From positions 92,241 through 156,240 of the forward strand of contig NZ_JYON01000011.1 in assembly GCF_000952155.1 (NCBI RefSeq): a DNA stretch of 64,000 bases. The letters are read 5' to 3'. Under the pieces are notes generated by a model, which did no database searches, was not told the origin of the DNA, and worked only from the letters and a program-made list of their open reading frames with translations. Both the position numbers and the translations under genes were made by a program. Positions 10,483 to 19,215 of this stretch are shown in pieces (within the stretch, counting starts at the first letter, position 1; each line of letters starts with the position of its first letter). This DNA comes from Aliterella atlantica CENA595. GTDB lineage: Bacteria; Cyanobacteriota; Cyanobacteriia; Cyanobacteriales; Chroococcidiopsidaceae.

Positions 10483-10526
10483 TAAATAATGACCCAATAT
10501 CGGGCATATTGCATTGTTTCTCACCT

Positions 10527-10550
10527 ACGAGCGTAATGCATTACGCCCCT
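10527..10550. repeat. Palindromic dispersed repeat between cruE and cruH
   Basis: A perfect 16-base palindrome, GCGTAATGCATTACGC, occupies 10531-10546, extended by partly matching flanks (ga...cccc). Elements of the form GGGCGTAATGCATTACGCCC are common intergenic repeats in cyanobacteria. It would form a hairpin in the cruE-cruH transcript and could act as a partial terminator or an mRNA stabiliser, but there is no T-run. Confidence 0.6.
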
Positions 10551-10571
10551 ACATTCAACTATTAAATTTCT

Positions 10572-11648
10572 ATGATAGATATTCGCACTTGTGGAATCGA
10601 TTTAAATTGCTGGTATGTAGTTGCCAGCAGCAGCGAAGTTAAGGATAAGCCTGTAGGAGTCACGTTATGGGAAGAAGCGATCGCATTGTACCGCGACTCT
10701 CAAGGTAAAATTCATGCATTGAGCGATCGTTGTCCGCATCGTTTAGTCAAACTCAGTCATGGTAATGTTATCGATGACTTATTAGAATGCTCTTATCACG
10801 GCTGGCGCTTTGATGATAGTGGTAAATGTACAGCAGTTCCTTATTTAGCAGCCAATCAAAAGTTGCCCAATTGTCAAATTCGTTCCTACCCAGTAGAAGA
10901 ACGCGATGGGTTTATTTGGTTATTTCCAGGTGATGCAACTTTAGCAAAACAGCAACCTCCTTTAAGTATCCTAGAATGGGAACATCTCAACTATATTGCT
11001 ACTGTTTCAGTAATTGATTGTGCAGCCCATTATTCGTACTTAATTGAAAACTTGATGGATATGTATCACGGTCATTTGCATAACTCTTATCAAGCATGGG
11101 CAGATCCAGTTTTACAAGATATTTATACGGATGAATTGCGTGTAGATGCACGTTATCAGGCACAAAGTTATTACAAAATTGATAAAATCTGGTCAATTTC
11201 CCAGCTATTTATTCCAGCTTTGCGGCGGTTGCATCCAGAACCATTAAATGTTAGCTATATCTATCCGCATTGGGTTTCAAATTTGGGTGAAGACTTCAAA
11301 ATTTACTGTTTATTTTGTCCTATAGATAGACGAAAAACTCGCGCTTATTTAATTCATTTTACTTCTTTAAATTCCTTCTGGCGCTTGCACAAATTACCCG
11401 TTGCATTTCGCCGCTTTGTTAAAAATCGTTTATTTGGTTCGGCGCAAAAGCTACTTGATGGCTTAGTCAAACAGGATGTTCAAATGATTGAGGAAGAACA
11501 ACAAGCATATTTAAATTTACCAACCCAAAAAACTTATGAGTTAAATAAAGCTTTGATGAGCGTGCAAAAGCTAATATTAACTAAAGCAAAGCCAGACAAT
11601 ATAAAGCCTATTGGTACTTGTAAACTAGATAGTTTTAACAGCTTATAA
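10572..11648 (+). CDS. cruH: Rieske oxygenase, probable chi-ring methyl hydroxylase (CruH-like)
   Basis: 358 residues. The Rieske [2Fe-2S] centre is CPHR (Cys 54, His 56) and CSYHGW (Cys 73, His 76). The mononuclear iron site is the Asp-x2-His-x3-His of MDMYHGHLHN (Asp 163, His 166, His 170). The layout matches the chlorophyllide-a-oxygenase/PaO-like oxygenase group. In PCC 7002, CruH oxidises the ring methyls (C-18) made available by CruE to carboxylates, giving synechoxanthin. Position 89 bases after a CruE-like gene supports that role. Its 3' end overlaps the convergent SDR gene by six bases. Confidence 0.75.
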   Translation: MIDIRTCGIDLNCWYVVASSSEVKDKPVGVTLWEEAIALYRDSQGKIHALSDRCPHRLVKLSHGNVIDDLLECSYHGWRFDDSGKCTAVPYLAANQKLPNCQIRSYPVEERDGFIWLFPGDATLAKQQPPLSILEWEHLNYIATVSVIDCAAHYSYLIENLMDMYHGHLHNSYQAWADPVLQDIYTDELRVDARYQAQSYYKIDKIWSISQLFIPALRRLHPEPLNVSYIYPHWVSNLGEDFKIYCLFCPIDRRKTRAYLIHFTSLNSFWRLHKLPVAFRRFVKNRLFGSAQKLLDGLVKQDVQMIEEEQQAYLNLPTQKTYELNKALMSVQKLILTKAKPDNIKPIGTCKLDSFNSL

Positions 11649-13217
11649 AAGTGAGTTTTTGAACTTTTTAGATATAGCTTTGAGATATGTAACTTGTTGT
11701 TCGAGACTAGGCAAATCTACAAGCATTTCAATTATGGAGTCAAATCGTTGGGGAGTTATTTTACTTTGGGTTAAATCCTCACAGTTTATTCTCCCGTATA
11801 ATTCTTGCACGAGCAGTTGAACAACATCTTTATGAGCAATTATCGGAGTACCTTCTGCTTGCAATCTTTTTTTGTCAACTCCCCATCTTAAAGTATTTAA
11901 TAGCTGGTATGTAGAACTCCAGGCAAAACTAGAACGAACTATATCTTTTACAACTATTGCTAAGTAATGCTTAATTTCAATATCTGCTAAGTTTGAATTA
12001 TTTAATAACTCTTGAAATATTAATAAATGTCGATTGAGTAGTTCTAGGTTAAACGGAGCAATTTCCGTCACTAATATATCTCCAGAAGGATCGACAGTTG
12101 TAAATTTTTCTTCTAAAGCATTGACTAATAAGTGAATTTCTGTAGGTTTATACCAGTCAAATTGACCTAAAAAGAAAAGTTCTTCATAACCAGGTATTAA
12201 CCCCTGAAAGTATATTGGTATACTCTGCCCCGATTGAAGGATTTTATAAAGGGCAATTTCTAAAGTTTCAGTAGGCCAACCTAGATTGCGGACTGTTAAA
12301 AACTTTAGCTTACCTGGCTGAGATAAAACTAAAGCATTTAGTAACAAATGTACGGCTTCTCTACCATTTTGCCCAACTATATATCGTTCGGGGGCGTGAA
12401 GATTGACAATCTTACCTTGCTCGATCTTATCTTCTATTTGTTGGCACACCGAACTATTATCTAACATATGCGTAAACCGCACCATAGAATAAGTAGTGTC
12501 ACCTTGGAGTGCAGCTTGCAAAAACTGCCATTCAGCAACTTTTTTAGATGCAGCATAAACTTCAGAGGTGAAGTATCTCGAAGCTTTACCAGTTGAAGAA
12601 AAAACACACTGCTGCACGCCGTAACTCTCGCACAGTCGAATAATATTTTGAATGCCAAAAATACTGGTACTAACAGTTTCGTGGATTTTGATTTCAGCTA
12701 ACCAAGGCAGACGTTGGGCAGCTAAATGAAAGACAATACTAGGCTTTTCTAACTCAAATATTGATTTAAGGGCATTATAATCTCGGACATCAGCAGCGTA
12801 CATTACTGCTGGTACTTGCTTATCAGTTGTTAATTTAATCGCCGAACCGTCTGTACCGCGCTGTTTATCGACTGAAACTATCCGCTTGACTCCAAGTGTA
12901 GCCAGTTTGGCAACTAATTGACTGCCAACACAGCCTTCGCCGCCAGTTACAAGTATTACTTTATCGTAAACTAAGCTACTAACTTCTGCTTGATATAAGT
13001 GAATACTACGAGTTAACACATCGCCAAAAGGGTCTTCTGTTAATTTCCCTGTAGCTATATAAGCTTGAATTAAATCTGCAGTTAATACTTGTAAATCTGC
13101 AAGAACTGTAGGACATTGAGGTTCTGGAGAACCTGGCGGTACTAAGTCCTGTATAGCTTTAACAATTTCAGCTTTGCTAGTATTGTTAAAGGGCGATCGC
13201 TCGATCTTAGTCTTCAC
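11643..13217 (-). CDS. SDR-family polysaccharide biosynthesis protein (nucleotide-sugar epimerase/dehydratase-like)
   Basis: 524 residues. A helical N-terminal extension (1-85) is followed by an NAD(P)-binding Rossmann motif TGGEGCVGSQL at about 91-101. Next come VFHLAAQRLPWLAEI and a Tyr-x3-Lys dyad in SEVYAASKK. This resembles CapD/FnlA-type UDP-sugar 4,6-dehydratase/epimerases, but the C-terminal 200 residues and the N-terminal extension are not typical, so the substrate is open. It converges on cruH with a six-base overlap and has no polysaccharide neighbours. Confidence 0.75.
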   Translation of the reverse strand: MKTKIERSPFNNTSKAEIVKAIQDLVPPGSPEPQCPTVLADLQVLTADLIQAYIATGKLTEDPFGDVLTRSIHLYQAEVSSLVYDKVILVTGGEGCVGSQLVAKLATLGVKRIVSVDKQRGTDGSAIKLTTDKQVPAVMYAADVRDYNALKSIFELEKPSIVFHLAAQRLPWLAEIKIHETVSTSIFGIQNIIRLCESYGVQQCVFSSTGKASRYFTSEVYAASKKVAEWQFLQAALQGDTTYSMVRFTHMLDNSSVCQQIEDKIEQGKIVNLHAPERYIVGQNGREAVHLLLNALVLSQPGKLKFLTVRNLGWPTETLEIALYKILQSGQSIPIYFQGLIPGYEELFFLGQFDWYKPTEIHLLVNALEEKFTTVDPSGDILVTEIAPFNLELLNRHLLIFQELLNNSNLADIEIKHYLAIVVKDIVRSSFAWSSTYQLLNTLRWGVDKKRLQAEGTPIIAHKDVVQLLVQELYGRINCEDLTQSKITPQRFDSIIEMLVDLPSLEQQVTYLKAISKKFKNSLL

Positions 13218-13599
13218 TCTTTTTTAAGAAAATTTAGTATAGATGACTGCTACTATATTTTCTTCGACATTGATAGCGATCGTCAAATAAATCACTTTCT
13301 TCTGTAAAAAACACTGAATTAACTAGCTACAATTTTGCGCTACTACTTTCGCACTACAAAAATCAGCCAATAGTTGTAGCAAACCATACATTAGACTTGA
13401 ACAAATAACTAATTTAGTTTAATCTGCATTTGGCATAGTTAATTTGACCAGTTAGTAATAGGTACAAGCCAAGCTTGCGCTCCAAATTATGAGCGCGGAA
13501 AATCAAGAAATTGATTCATTATTGAAATCCATATTCTTTCAAGTATGGGGATCAACTGGTCACTGGTTACTGCTAAAAGTAATATTGGGTTAATTTGTG
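13218..13599. other. Intergenic region with a short heptamer-type repeat
   Basis: About 380 bases. The only structure is ACTGGTCACTGGTTACTG at about 13555-13572. This is the same heptad family as the longer array at 35655 and the short copy at 17086. Otherwise AT-rich with HIP1 remnants and no gene that I can support. Confidence 0.5.
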
Positions 13600-14385
13600 A
13601 TGTTTGTTCACTTAATTGCAGACTACGGTAACGGCGATCCAGCATTTGCAGAAGTTACCCAAAGACTTTTAATGGCTTTACCCAATGCTCAAATTCAATG
13701 CGTTTCCGTTCCACCATTTAGCACATTGGCTACAGGTTTTTGGATTGCTCAACTGGGATTAAATCCTGGTGCGAACGATCGCTTAATCTATCACAACTGC
13801 GCCCCCCGTCAAGATGACTCAGAACCAAGGATGGATAATGAAGGAGAAGGATTGACTTATGCCTTATTACCTAATGATGTCAAAGTAGTAGGAGTGCTTG
13901 CAGGTTATACTCTATCGTTTATTAAAGATCGCGCCCAGGTAATACAGACAGTAAAAGTATCGCGTGGCGGTTCGCAATTTCGTTCCCGCGATGTCTTCCC
14001 GATGGCGGCGACAGCTATAGCTAAAGAAGATTTCAGCTTATTAGGCGAACAATTAGCTGCAAGTCAAATACCTGATGCCCCAAGCGATCGCGTAGCCTGG
14101 ATTGATGGCTATGGTAATATCAAAACTACAATTGCATCTCATACTCTCAATCTCCAACCAGAATCAAAAGTAGTTATCAGAGTCGGGGATGTAGTCAGCG
14201 ATGCAGTATACTCTGACGGTAGTTTTAGAGTTCCAGAAGGAACTTTAGCATTTAGTCCTGGTAGTTCGGGTTGGGATGCTGGCGGTACAACAATTCGGTG
14301 GATGGAATTATTTTTACGAGGTGGTAATGCTTGGGAACGTTTTGGCAAACCGCGTGTAAATCAAGTAGTGACGATTCTAGGTTAA
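13600..14385 (+). CDS. SAM hydrolase / SAM hydroxide adenosyltransferase (DUF62 family)
   Basis: About 261 residues from ATG 13600 (an in-frame GTG precedes it directly). It shows the family pattern: an N-terminal Asp motif in LIADYGNGDPAFAEV, and a C-terminal beta-domain with WIDGYGNIKTT and GTLAFSPGSSGW. Characterised members use water-derived hydroxide to cleave S-adenosylmethionine into adenosine and methionine, and are relatives of fluorinase and chlorinase. Nothing suggests halide use. Its cellular role may be SAM homeostasis. It is followed at 51 bases by a DUF3465 gene. Confidence 0.82.
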   Translation: MFVHLIADYGNGDPAFAEVTQRLLMALPNAQIQCVSVPPFSTLATGFWIAQLGLNPGANDRLIYHNCAPRQDDSEPRMDNEGEGLTYALLPNDVKVVGVLAGYTLSFIKDRAQVIQTVKVSRGGSQFRSRDVFPMAATAIAKEDFSLLGEQLAASQIPDAPSDRVAWIDGYGNIKTTIASHTLNLQPESKVVIRVGDVVSDAVYSDGSFRVPEGTLAFSPGSSGWDAGGTTIRWMELFLRGGNAWERFGKPRVNQVVTILG

Positions 14386-14436
14386 GATACAGGCGATCGC
14401 CCAAATAAGCGATCGCTCCTTACTAAAATTTCTAAT

Positions 14437-14955
14437 ATGCGATCGCTTGTCAAGGTTTTCTGCGTAGCTGTTATCGTTACAATTGGCTACCAACACCAAA
14501 CACTGTCACTAAATTTAGCCAGCCTACAACGCTCTGCAAAAGTTTACAATATTTCCCAGCGATCGCCGAATACTGCGCCCAGATATCAGTTAACTAATTT
14601 AGCAGTAATAAAAAATGCCTTTAATCGGCGCATCAGCAATATACAAGTTTTGGTGCAAGGCAAAGTAATTGCTATCTTACCAGACGATCTTCGAGGCGAT
14701 CGCCATCAAAGATTTATTATCAGATTAGCGAACTTACAAACCTTACTAATTAGCCACAACATAGATATTGCACCACGAGTCAAAGATTTAAAGATGGGCG
14801 ACTCACTATATATTTATGGTGAATATGAGTGGAACGCTAAAGGCGGAGTTATTCATTGGACGCACCGCGATCCTAAAAAGCAGCACATCGACGGGTGGAT
14901 AAGGAAAAATAACATTACTTATCAACAGAGTATGCAGAAGTTAAAAGTAAGCTAA
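14437..14955 (+). CDS. DUF3465 protein with signal peptide
   Basis: 172 residues. The first ~27 residues are hydrophobic and likely a secretion signal. The conserved core follows: VQGKVIAILPDDLRGDRHQ, then RVKDLKMGDSLYIYGEYEWN and VIHWTHRDPKKQHIDGWI. This is the DUF3465 signature, an OB-fold-like domain with conserved His/Asp residues. No function is established. The start codon sits inside a HIP1 octamer (ATGCGATCGCTT). Confidence 0.8.
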   Translation: MRSLVKVFCVAVIVTIGYQHQTLSLNLASLQRSAKVYNISQRSPNTAPRYQLTNLAVIKNAFNRRISNIQVLVQGKVIAILPDDLRGDRHQRFIIRLANLQTLLISHNIDIAPRVKDLKMGDSLYIYGEYEWNAKGGVIHWTHRDPKKQHIDGWIRKNNITYQQSMQKLKVS

Positions 14956-15066
14956 TTAGTTACCTTTGTAAAAGCGATCGCATTCACCCTAATGCACCTA
15001 AATATACCTATAGGCGCTACTAAATCATAGAAACCAACTACTAAACTTACCCTAAAACACCTTAAT

Positions 15067-16035
15067 ATGACCTATCTCGAAACCGCAGCCCAATTTTACA
15101 GTGAAGTCGCCCAAACCCCACAAATCGGGCTGTGTTGCGTGCAAAGCACTCCTTTGCAACTACCAGGGCTAAACATCCCCACGCAGATGCAGGAGATGAA
15201 CTACGGCTGCGGTACTACCGTCCACCCTACCGAACTTGCCAATCAACCGACAGTGCTGTATGTAGGCGTTGGTGGTGGTTTAGAAGCATTGCAATTTGCT
15301 TATTTTTCTCGCCGTACTGGTGCAGTAATAGCTGTAGATCCCGTTGCAGCTATGCGCGAAGCAGCTAGTCGTAACCTGCAAATAGCCGCCCAAGAAAATA
15401 CTTGGTTTGACACGAGTTTTGTCGAACTCAAAGCTGGAGATGCTTTTAATTTACCTGTTGCTGATGCTTCTGTAGATGTAGTTGCCCAAAATTGCCTGTT
15501 CAACATCTTTGAACCTGCAGATTTATCTAAAGCATTGCAAGAAGCTTATAGAGTGTTAAAACCAGGCGGACGCTTGCAAATGAGCGATCCTATTGCTACT
15601 CGTCCTATTCCCGCACATTTGCAGCAAGACGAACAATTGCGGGCGATGTGTTTGTCAGGCGCATTAACTTATGATGAATATATGCAGCGGATTATTGATG
15701 CTGGATTTGGGCAAATAGAAGTGCGATCGCGTCGTCCTTATCGGCTGTTAGATAGTCAAAGTTACAACTTAGAAGAACATTTACTTTTAGAAAGTCTCGA
15801 TTCTGTATCTTTCAAAGTACCAATTGCTGAAGATGGTGCTTGTATTTTTACAGGCAAAACAGCTATTTATACTGGGGATAGAGAAATTTTTGATGATTCC
15901 GCAGGGCATATTTTGCAACGTGGCGTACCAGCCGCAGTATGCGACAAAACTGCTAATAAATTTGCTCGTTCTATGCCAGAAAATGTAATCGTTACTAATT
16001 CTACGTGGCATTATGATGGTGGTGGTTGCTGTTAA
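15067..16035 (+). CDS. arsM: Arsenosugar biosynthesis arsenite methyltransferase
   Basis: 322 residues. A SAM-binding Rossmann motif is seen in VLYVGVGGGLEALQFAY. Conserved arsenic-handling cysteines are the N-terminal GLCCVQ pair, the NCLFNIF cysteine and a C-terminal GGGCC. It differs from classic ArsM in its N-terminus and matches the shorter cyanobacterial ArsM paired with ArsS. It methylates trivalent inorganic arsenic to dimethylated forms with SAM. The next gene, 63 bases downstream, is arsS, so the pair makes dimethylarsinoyl-sugar precursors. Confidence 0.9.
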   Translation: MTYLETAAQFYSEVAQTPQIGLCCVQSTPLQLPGLNIPTQMQEMNYGCGTTVHPTELANQPTVLYVGVGGGLEALQFAYFSRRTGAVIAVDPVAAMREAASRNLQIAAQENTWFDTSFVELKAGDAFNLPVADASVDVVAQNCLFNIFEPADLSKALQEAYRVLKPGGRLQMSDPIATRPIPAHLQQDEQLRAMCLSGALTYDEYMQRIIDAGFGQIEVRSRRPYRLLDSQSYNLEEHLLLESLDSVSFKVPIAEDGACIFTGKTAIYTGDREIFDDSAGHILQRGVPAAVCDKTANKFARSMPENVIVTNSTWHYDGGGCC

Positions 16036-16098
16036 GTAAAAATAGATGAGGAAGCAAGCATTTAAAAGTTTCCTCTCTTCCAAAACATATAAAATTTT

Positions 16099-17085
16099 AT
16101 GATTCAAACATCAATCAAAGCATTTAAAGACCAACTATCTGCGCCGCTAACTAAACAACAAATAACTACCTTACAGATTAATTTAGGTAAGCGTTGTAAC
16201 CTTGCTTGTAAGCATTGTCACGTAGAAGCGGGACCAAAAAGAACAGAAGAACTTAGTCCAGAAATATGCCAGCAGTTAATTGAGGTAATTAACAAATTTC
16301 CTCAAATTCAAACTGTAGACTTAACTGGTGGTGCGCCAGAAATGAATTATGGATTTAAGCCACTGGTAGAAGCTGCAAGAAGAGCAAACAAGCAAGTAAT
16401 TGTCCGTTCTAATTTAACTATATACTTCGTTCCAGGCTTTGAAGATTTACCAGAATACTGTGCCAAACATCAAACAAAAATAGTTGCTTCATTGCCCTGC
16501 TATTTAGAAGACAATGTAGATAAAATGCGTGGCAAAGGTGTTTATAATGATTCTATTGCTGCTATACAAATTCTTAATAGATTAGGTTATGGCAAAGATG
16601 CAAACTTAGTCTTAGATTTAGTATATAATCCACCGATTCCTAACTCAGAAAAATTTGCTTTAACTCCAGATCAAAAGAAGCTAGAGCAAGATTATAAGTC
16701 ATACTTGCAGAAACATTTTGGCATTGTTTTCAATAACTTATATACGATTACAAACTTACCAATTGGCAGAACTAAATTTCAGTTAGAACATAAGAAATTG
16801 CACAAGCCTTATCTGCAATTTTTAGAATCAAACTTTAATGCTGGCACAGTAGAACATTTAATGTGTAGAAATGAGCTTTCTATAGACTATTTAGGTAATG
16901 TCTACGATTGCGACTTTAACCAAATGGAAAACTTACCTGCTAGAACGTGCAGTGGAGAAAAACTCACAGTAGCAAAACTACTAGAAGCTGGAACTTTAGA
17001 TTTAATTGAGGAGATAAAAACTGCGCCTTATTGCTACGGTTGCACGGCGGGGAGTGGTTCTAGCTGTGGTGGAGCGTTAGTATGA
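16099..17085 (+). CDS. arsS: Arsenosugar biosynthesis radical SAM protein
   Basis: 328 residues. The radical SAM [4Fe-4S] motif is CNLACKHC (about residues 34-41). The C-terminus is rich in cysteine (CYGCTAGSGSSCGG and CDFNQ upstream), consistent with an auxiliary cluster. It carries the DLTGGAPEMN motif typical of ArsS. ArsS transfers a 5'-deoxyadenosyl group to dimethylarsenite, giving the first arsenosugar intermediate. It follows arsM in the same direction and probably the same transcript. Confidence 0.9.
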   Translation: MIQTSIKAFKDQLSAPLTKQQITTLQINLGKRCNLACKHCHVEAGPKRTEELSPEICQQLIEVINKFPQIQTVDLTGGAPEMNYGFKPLVEAARRANKQVIVRSNLTIYFVPGFEDLPEYCAKHQTKIVASLPCYLEDNVDKMRGKGVYNDSIAAIQILNRLGYGKDANLVLDLVYNPPIPNSEKFALTPDQKKLEQDYKSYLQKHFGIVFNNLYTITNLPIGRTKFQLEHKKLHKPYLQFLESNFNAGTVEHLMCRNELSIDYLGNVYDCDFNQMENLPARTCSGEKLTVAKLLEAGTLDLIEEIKTAPYCYGCTAGSGSSCGGALV

Positions 17086-17104
17086 CAGTGACCAGTGAGC
17101 AGTT
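17086..17104. repeat. Short CAGTGAC-type heptamer repeat
   Basis: The bases just after the arsS stop read CAGTGACCAGTGAGCAG. These are two and a half units of the same heptad as at 13555 and 35655, a cyanobacterial short tandem repeat (STRR) family. Confidence 0.5.
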
Positions 17105-17224
17105 AAATACTATAACTGGATATTGCTTAAATGAATTGCCAACTTAGTCAAACCTTACTATAGATAGACTAACTGCCTAGTAATTGAGTGTTATCTGTAG
17201 AGGGTTAGCACTCAAGTAGAAGTA

Positions 17225-17722
17225 ATGGACGATCGCCAAGATAATATCAAGAAGCTGCACGATCTAATTAAAGATATTAGATTTGCCATGCTAACCACTA
17301 TTGAAGATGATGGCACGTTACGCAGCCGCCCGATGGCAACTCAAGAATTTGAGTTTGACGGCGATTTATGGTTTTTCACTGCTGCTGATGCAGCCAAAGT
17401 AAAGGAAGCACAGCACGATGGTCATGTTAACGTGAGTTACTCAGATCCGCACAATCAAAAGTACGTTTCGGTATCGGGAAAAGCCGAACTTGTACGCGAT
17501 CGCGCCAAAATAGAAGAGTTATGGAATCCTTTATTTAAAGCTTGGTTTCCCGACGGTTTAGACGATCCCAATTTAGCGCTACTTAAAGTCAACGTTGATA
17601 AAGCTGAGTATTGGGATTCGCCATCTAGTAAAGTTGTGCGCCTGTTAGGTTTTGCCAAAGCGCTAGCTACAGGTAAGCCTATTGGTAATCCTGGTGACAA
17701 TGCCAAAATAGAATCGTTGTAG
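17225..17722 (+). CDS. Pyridoxamine 5'-phosphate oxidase-fold FMN-binding protein
   Basis: 165 residues. The split-barrel flavin-binding pattern is seen in RFAMLTTIEDDGTLRSRPMA, DLWFFTAADAAKV and YVSVSGKAELVRD, and in VDKAEYWDSP near the C-terminus. This is the general-stress-protein-26 type of the family. It binds FMN or a related cofactor, and the substrate is unknown. It follows arsS at 140 bases and ends at a hairpin shared with the converging methyltransferase. Confidence 0.85.
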   Translation: MDDRQDNIKKLHDLIKDIRFAMLTTIEDDGTLRSRPMATQEFEFDGDLWFFTAADAAKVKEAQHDGHVNVSYSDPHNQKYVSVSGKAELVRDRAKIEELWNPLFKAWFPDGLDDPNLALLKVNVDKAEYWDSPSSKVVRLLGFAKALATGKPIGNPGDNAKIESL

Positions 17723-17735
17723 AAGCATCGCATTT

Positions 17736-17766
17736 AGCACCGTAACTTGCGGTGCTTTATACTTAT
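17736..17766. terminator. Bidirectional hairpin terminator
   Basis: A 7-bp perfect stem, AGCACCG (17736-17742) and CGGTGCT (17750-17756), with a 7-base loop, followed by TTTATACTTATTTT. It lies between two convergent genes and could serve both. Confidence 0.7.
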
Positions 17767-18563
17767 TTTCGAGCTACTACAAAGAAAGCCGTTGCATCAT
17801 TCCATATTCCTTTATCTGTAGCTAAAGCCTCAAGTTCTGCTAAGTATTCAGCCTTCACTTGCGCTATTTTTTCTGGTGGTAGTTCAAACACTTGATATCC
17901 ACAAGCACTATTTGAGTTTCCTTGCCAAGCACTTTGAGCTTCGCTAAGATAAAAGCCAAACTGTTCTGTATGAATTTGTATATCTTTAAAACCTGCATTC
18001 TGGAGCATTTCTACGCACTTTTCAGGCGTACCGAGAATTTCGTTAGGATTGGGGACTGTAACGCCGTAATCTTGCAACTTGGCTCTATATAAAACAGATA
18101 TTGTCATAGCTGTTTCGGCAAAACAAGAAAATGCGACTATTCCCCCCGATCGCAAAAAGCGATACCACGATCGCAATGCAGCAGGAATATCGGTTAAATA
18201 GGCAAGTGCAGACGAACATAATATCGCATCAAAGCTGTTATCGGGAAAATTGAGATAGTCTGCATCTGCTTCAACAAGTTCTATATTTTGCAAACCTACA
18301 GCATCAATTTTGCTTTGTGCTTGCTTCAGCATTCCTGACGATATATCTACGCCGATTACTTTACCTTCATTACCGACAATTTTTGCAGATGCGATCGCAA
18401 CTATCCCCGTACCAGTAGCTATATCTAAAACTTTTTGCCCCTTTTGCAGCTTTGCAAGTTCTACTAGGCGGTTAGCAAAGCGATAACGCCATTCGTTTTC
18501 GTAATTGGTTCTAGAATCAAAGTCAGCAATTATTCTCTGCTTATACTCGCTGATATCTGGCAT
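17763..18563 (-). CDS. Class I SAM-dependent methyltransferase (UbiE/MenG-like)
   Basis: 266 residues. SAM motif I is VLDIATGTGIVAIASA, then GVDISSGMLKQAQ, FDAILCSSALAYL and LRSGGIVAFSCFAE. The closest pattern is the UbiE/ubiquinone-menaquinone-methyltransferase superfamily, but the C-terminal part is variable and the substrate is not identifiable. Its neighbours (GNAT enzyme, Uma2 remnant) give no pathway clue. Confidence 0.8.
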   Translation of the reverse strand: MPDISEYKQRIIADFDSRTNYENEWRYRFANRLVELAKLQKGQKVLDIATGTGIVAIASAKIVGNEGKVIGVDISSGMLKQAQSKIDAVGLQNIELVEADADYLNFPDNSFDAILCSSALAYLTDIPAALRSWYRFLRSGGIVAFSCFAETAMTISVLYRAKLQDYGVTVPNPNEILGTPEKCVEMLQNAGFKDIQIHTEQFGFYLSEAQSAWQGNSNSACGYQVFELPPEKIAQVKAEYLAELEALATDKGIWNDATAFFVVARK

Positions 18564-18570
18564 AAAACCC

Positions 18571-18708
18571 TCATAATTTTAACCAATTAAATAGATCGGC
18601 TACAGTTAGCCGTAAATCTGCAACCAAATCGGGAACAGGTAATACATCATTTTGGGTTAATAATCTTGTTTGCTGTTTTGCTGGATAAACTAGCACAGAT
18701 TTTTCATC
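18571..18708 (-). pseudogene. C-terminal remnant of a Uma2-type (DUF820) endonuclease gene
   Basis: Between the GNAT and methyltransferase genes the minus strand reads DEKSVLVYPAKQQTRLL, then TQNDVLPVPDLVADL and ...LTVADLFNWLKL before a TGA. That is the typical tail of cyanobacterial Uma2 proteins (V-YPP---...LPVP...L.LTV.ELF.WL). About 45 residues remain of a ~190-residue family. The GNAT stop codon overlaps the truncation point. Confidence 0.65.
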
Positions 18709-19207
18709 TTAAAACTTTTTTCATAATCCAATTTTGAATAATATGTACGCCAACTTGCTCAAATCCTAGCTTTTGGTACAAATGTAGAGCATTATCATTT
18801 GTTGAATCGCAACTTAAGGAAATATGCCCGTAACCATCTGTTTTTGCTTGTTCGAGGAGACGGATTAGTAAAGATTTTCCTACGCCTTTATTTCTGTAAT
18901 GAGGGAGAATAGCGATCGCAATTTCAGGAGTATTATCGTCTACATAACCGTAACCTGGATTATCTGCTGTAAAAAGACGATACCAAGCTGCACCTATAGG
19001 GATTTGAGCATTTATTGCTATGAAAGCGCGATCGCTTTTATGCCCCCAATCCCGCACATATCTTGCTAAATCGGGAGTTTGCAAAACATCCCTAGAAGGC
19101 AAAGCTTTTCCCTCACGCACGCAACGCAAGCTGCGAATCTCGTACAACATATCCCATAAAAATGAGATATCCTCTTGCTCTATTGCTCTAATAGAATAAA
19201 AACTCAT
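18704..19207 (-). CDS. GNAT-family N-acetyltransferase
   Basis: 167 residues. The acetyl-CoA pyrophosphate-binding motif is PHYRNKGVGKSLL (R/Q-x2-G-x-G/A), followed by SLSCDSTNDNALHLYQKLGF, the usual GNAT motif B. It transfers an acetyl group from acetyl-CoA to an amine, and the substrate cannot be told. Its stop overlaps a Uma2 remnant, suggesting that a deletion joined the two. Confidence 0.85.
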   Translation of the reverse strand: MSFYSIRAIEQEDISFLWDMLYEIRSLRCVREGKALPSRDVLQTPDLARYVRDWGHKSDRAFIAINAQIPIGAAWYRLFTADNPGYGYVDDNTPEIAIAILPHYRNKGVGKSLLIRLLEQAKTDGYGHISLSCDSTNDNALHLYQKLGFEQVGVHIIQNWIMKKVLR

Positions 19208-19215
19208 TTTAGATA

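Noticed and set aside
13597..13599. GTG start for the DUF62 protein
   Set aside because: An ATG follows immediately and is the simpler choice; the difference is one residue.
14391..14415. Hairpin from two HIP1 sites before the DUF3465 gene
   Set aside because: Each octamer is self-complementary, so pairing is expected by chance and does not imply a regulator.
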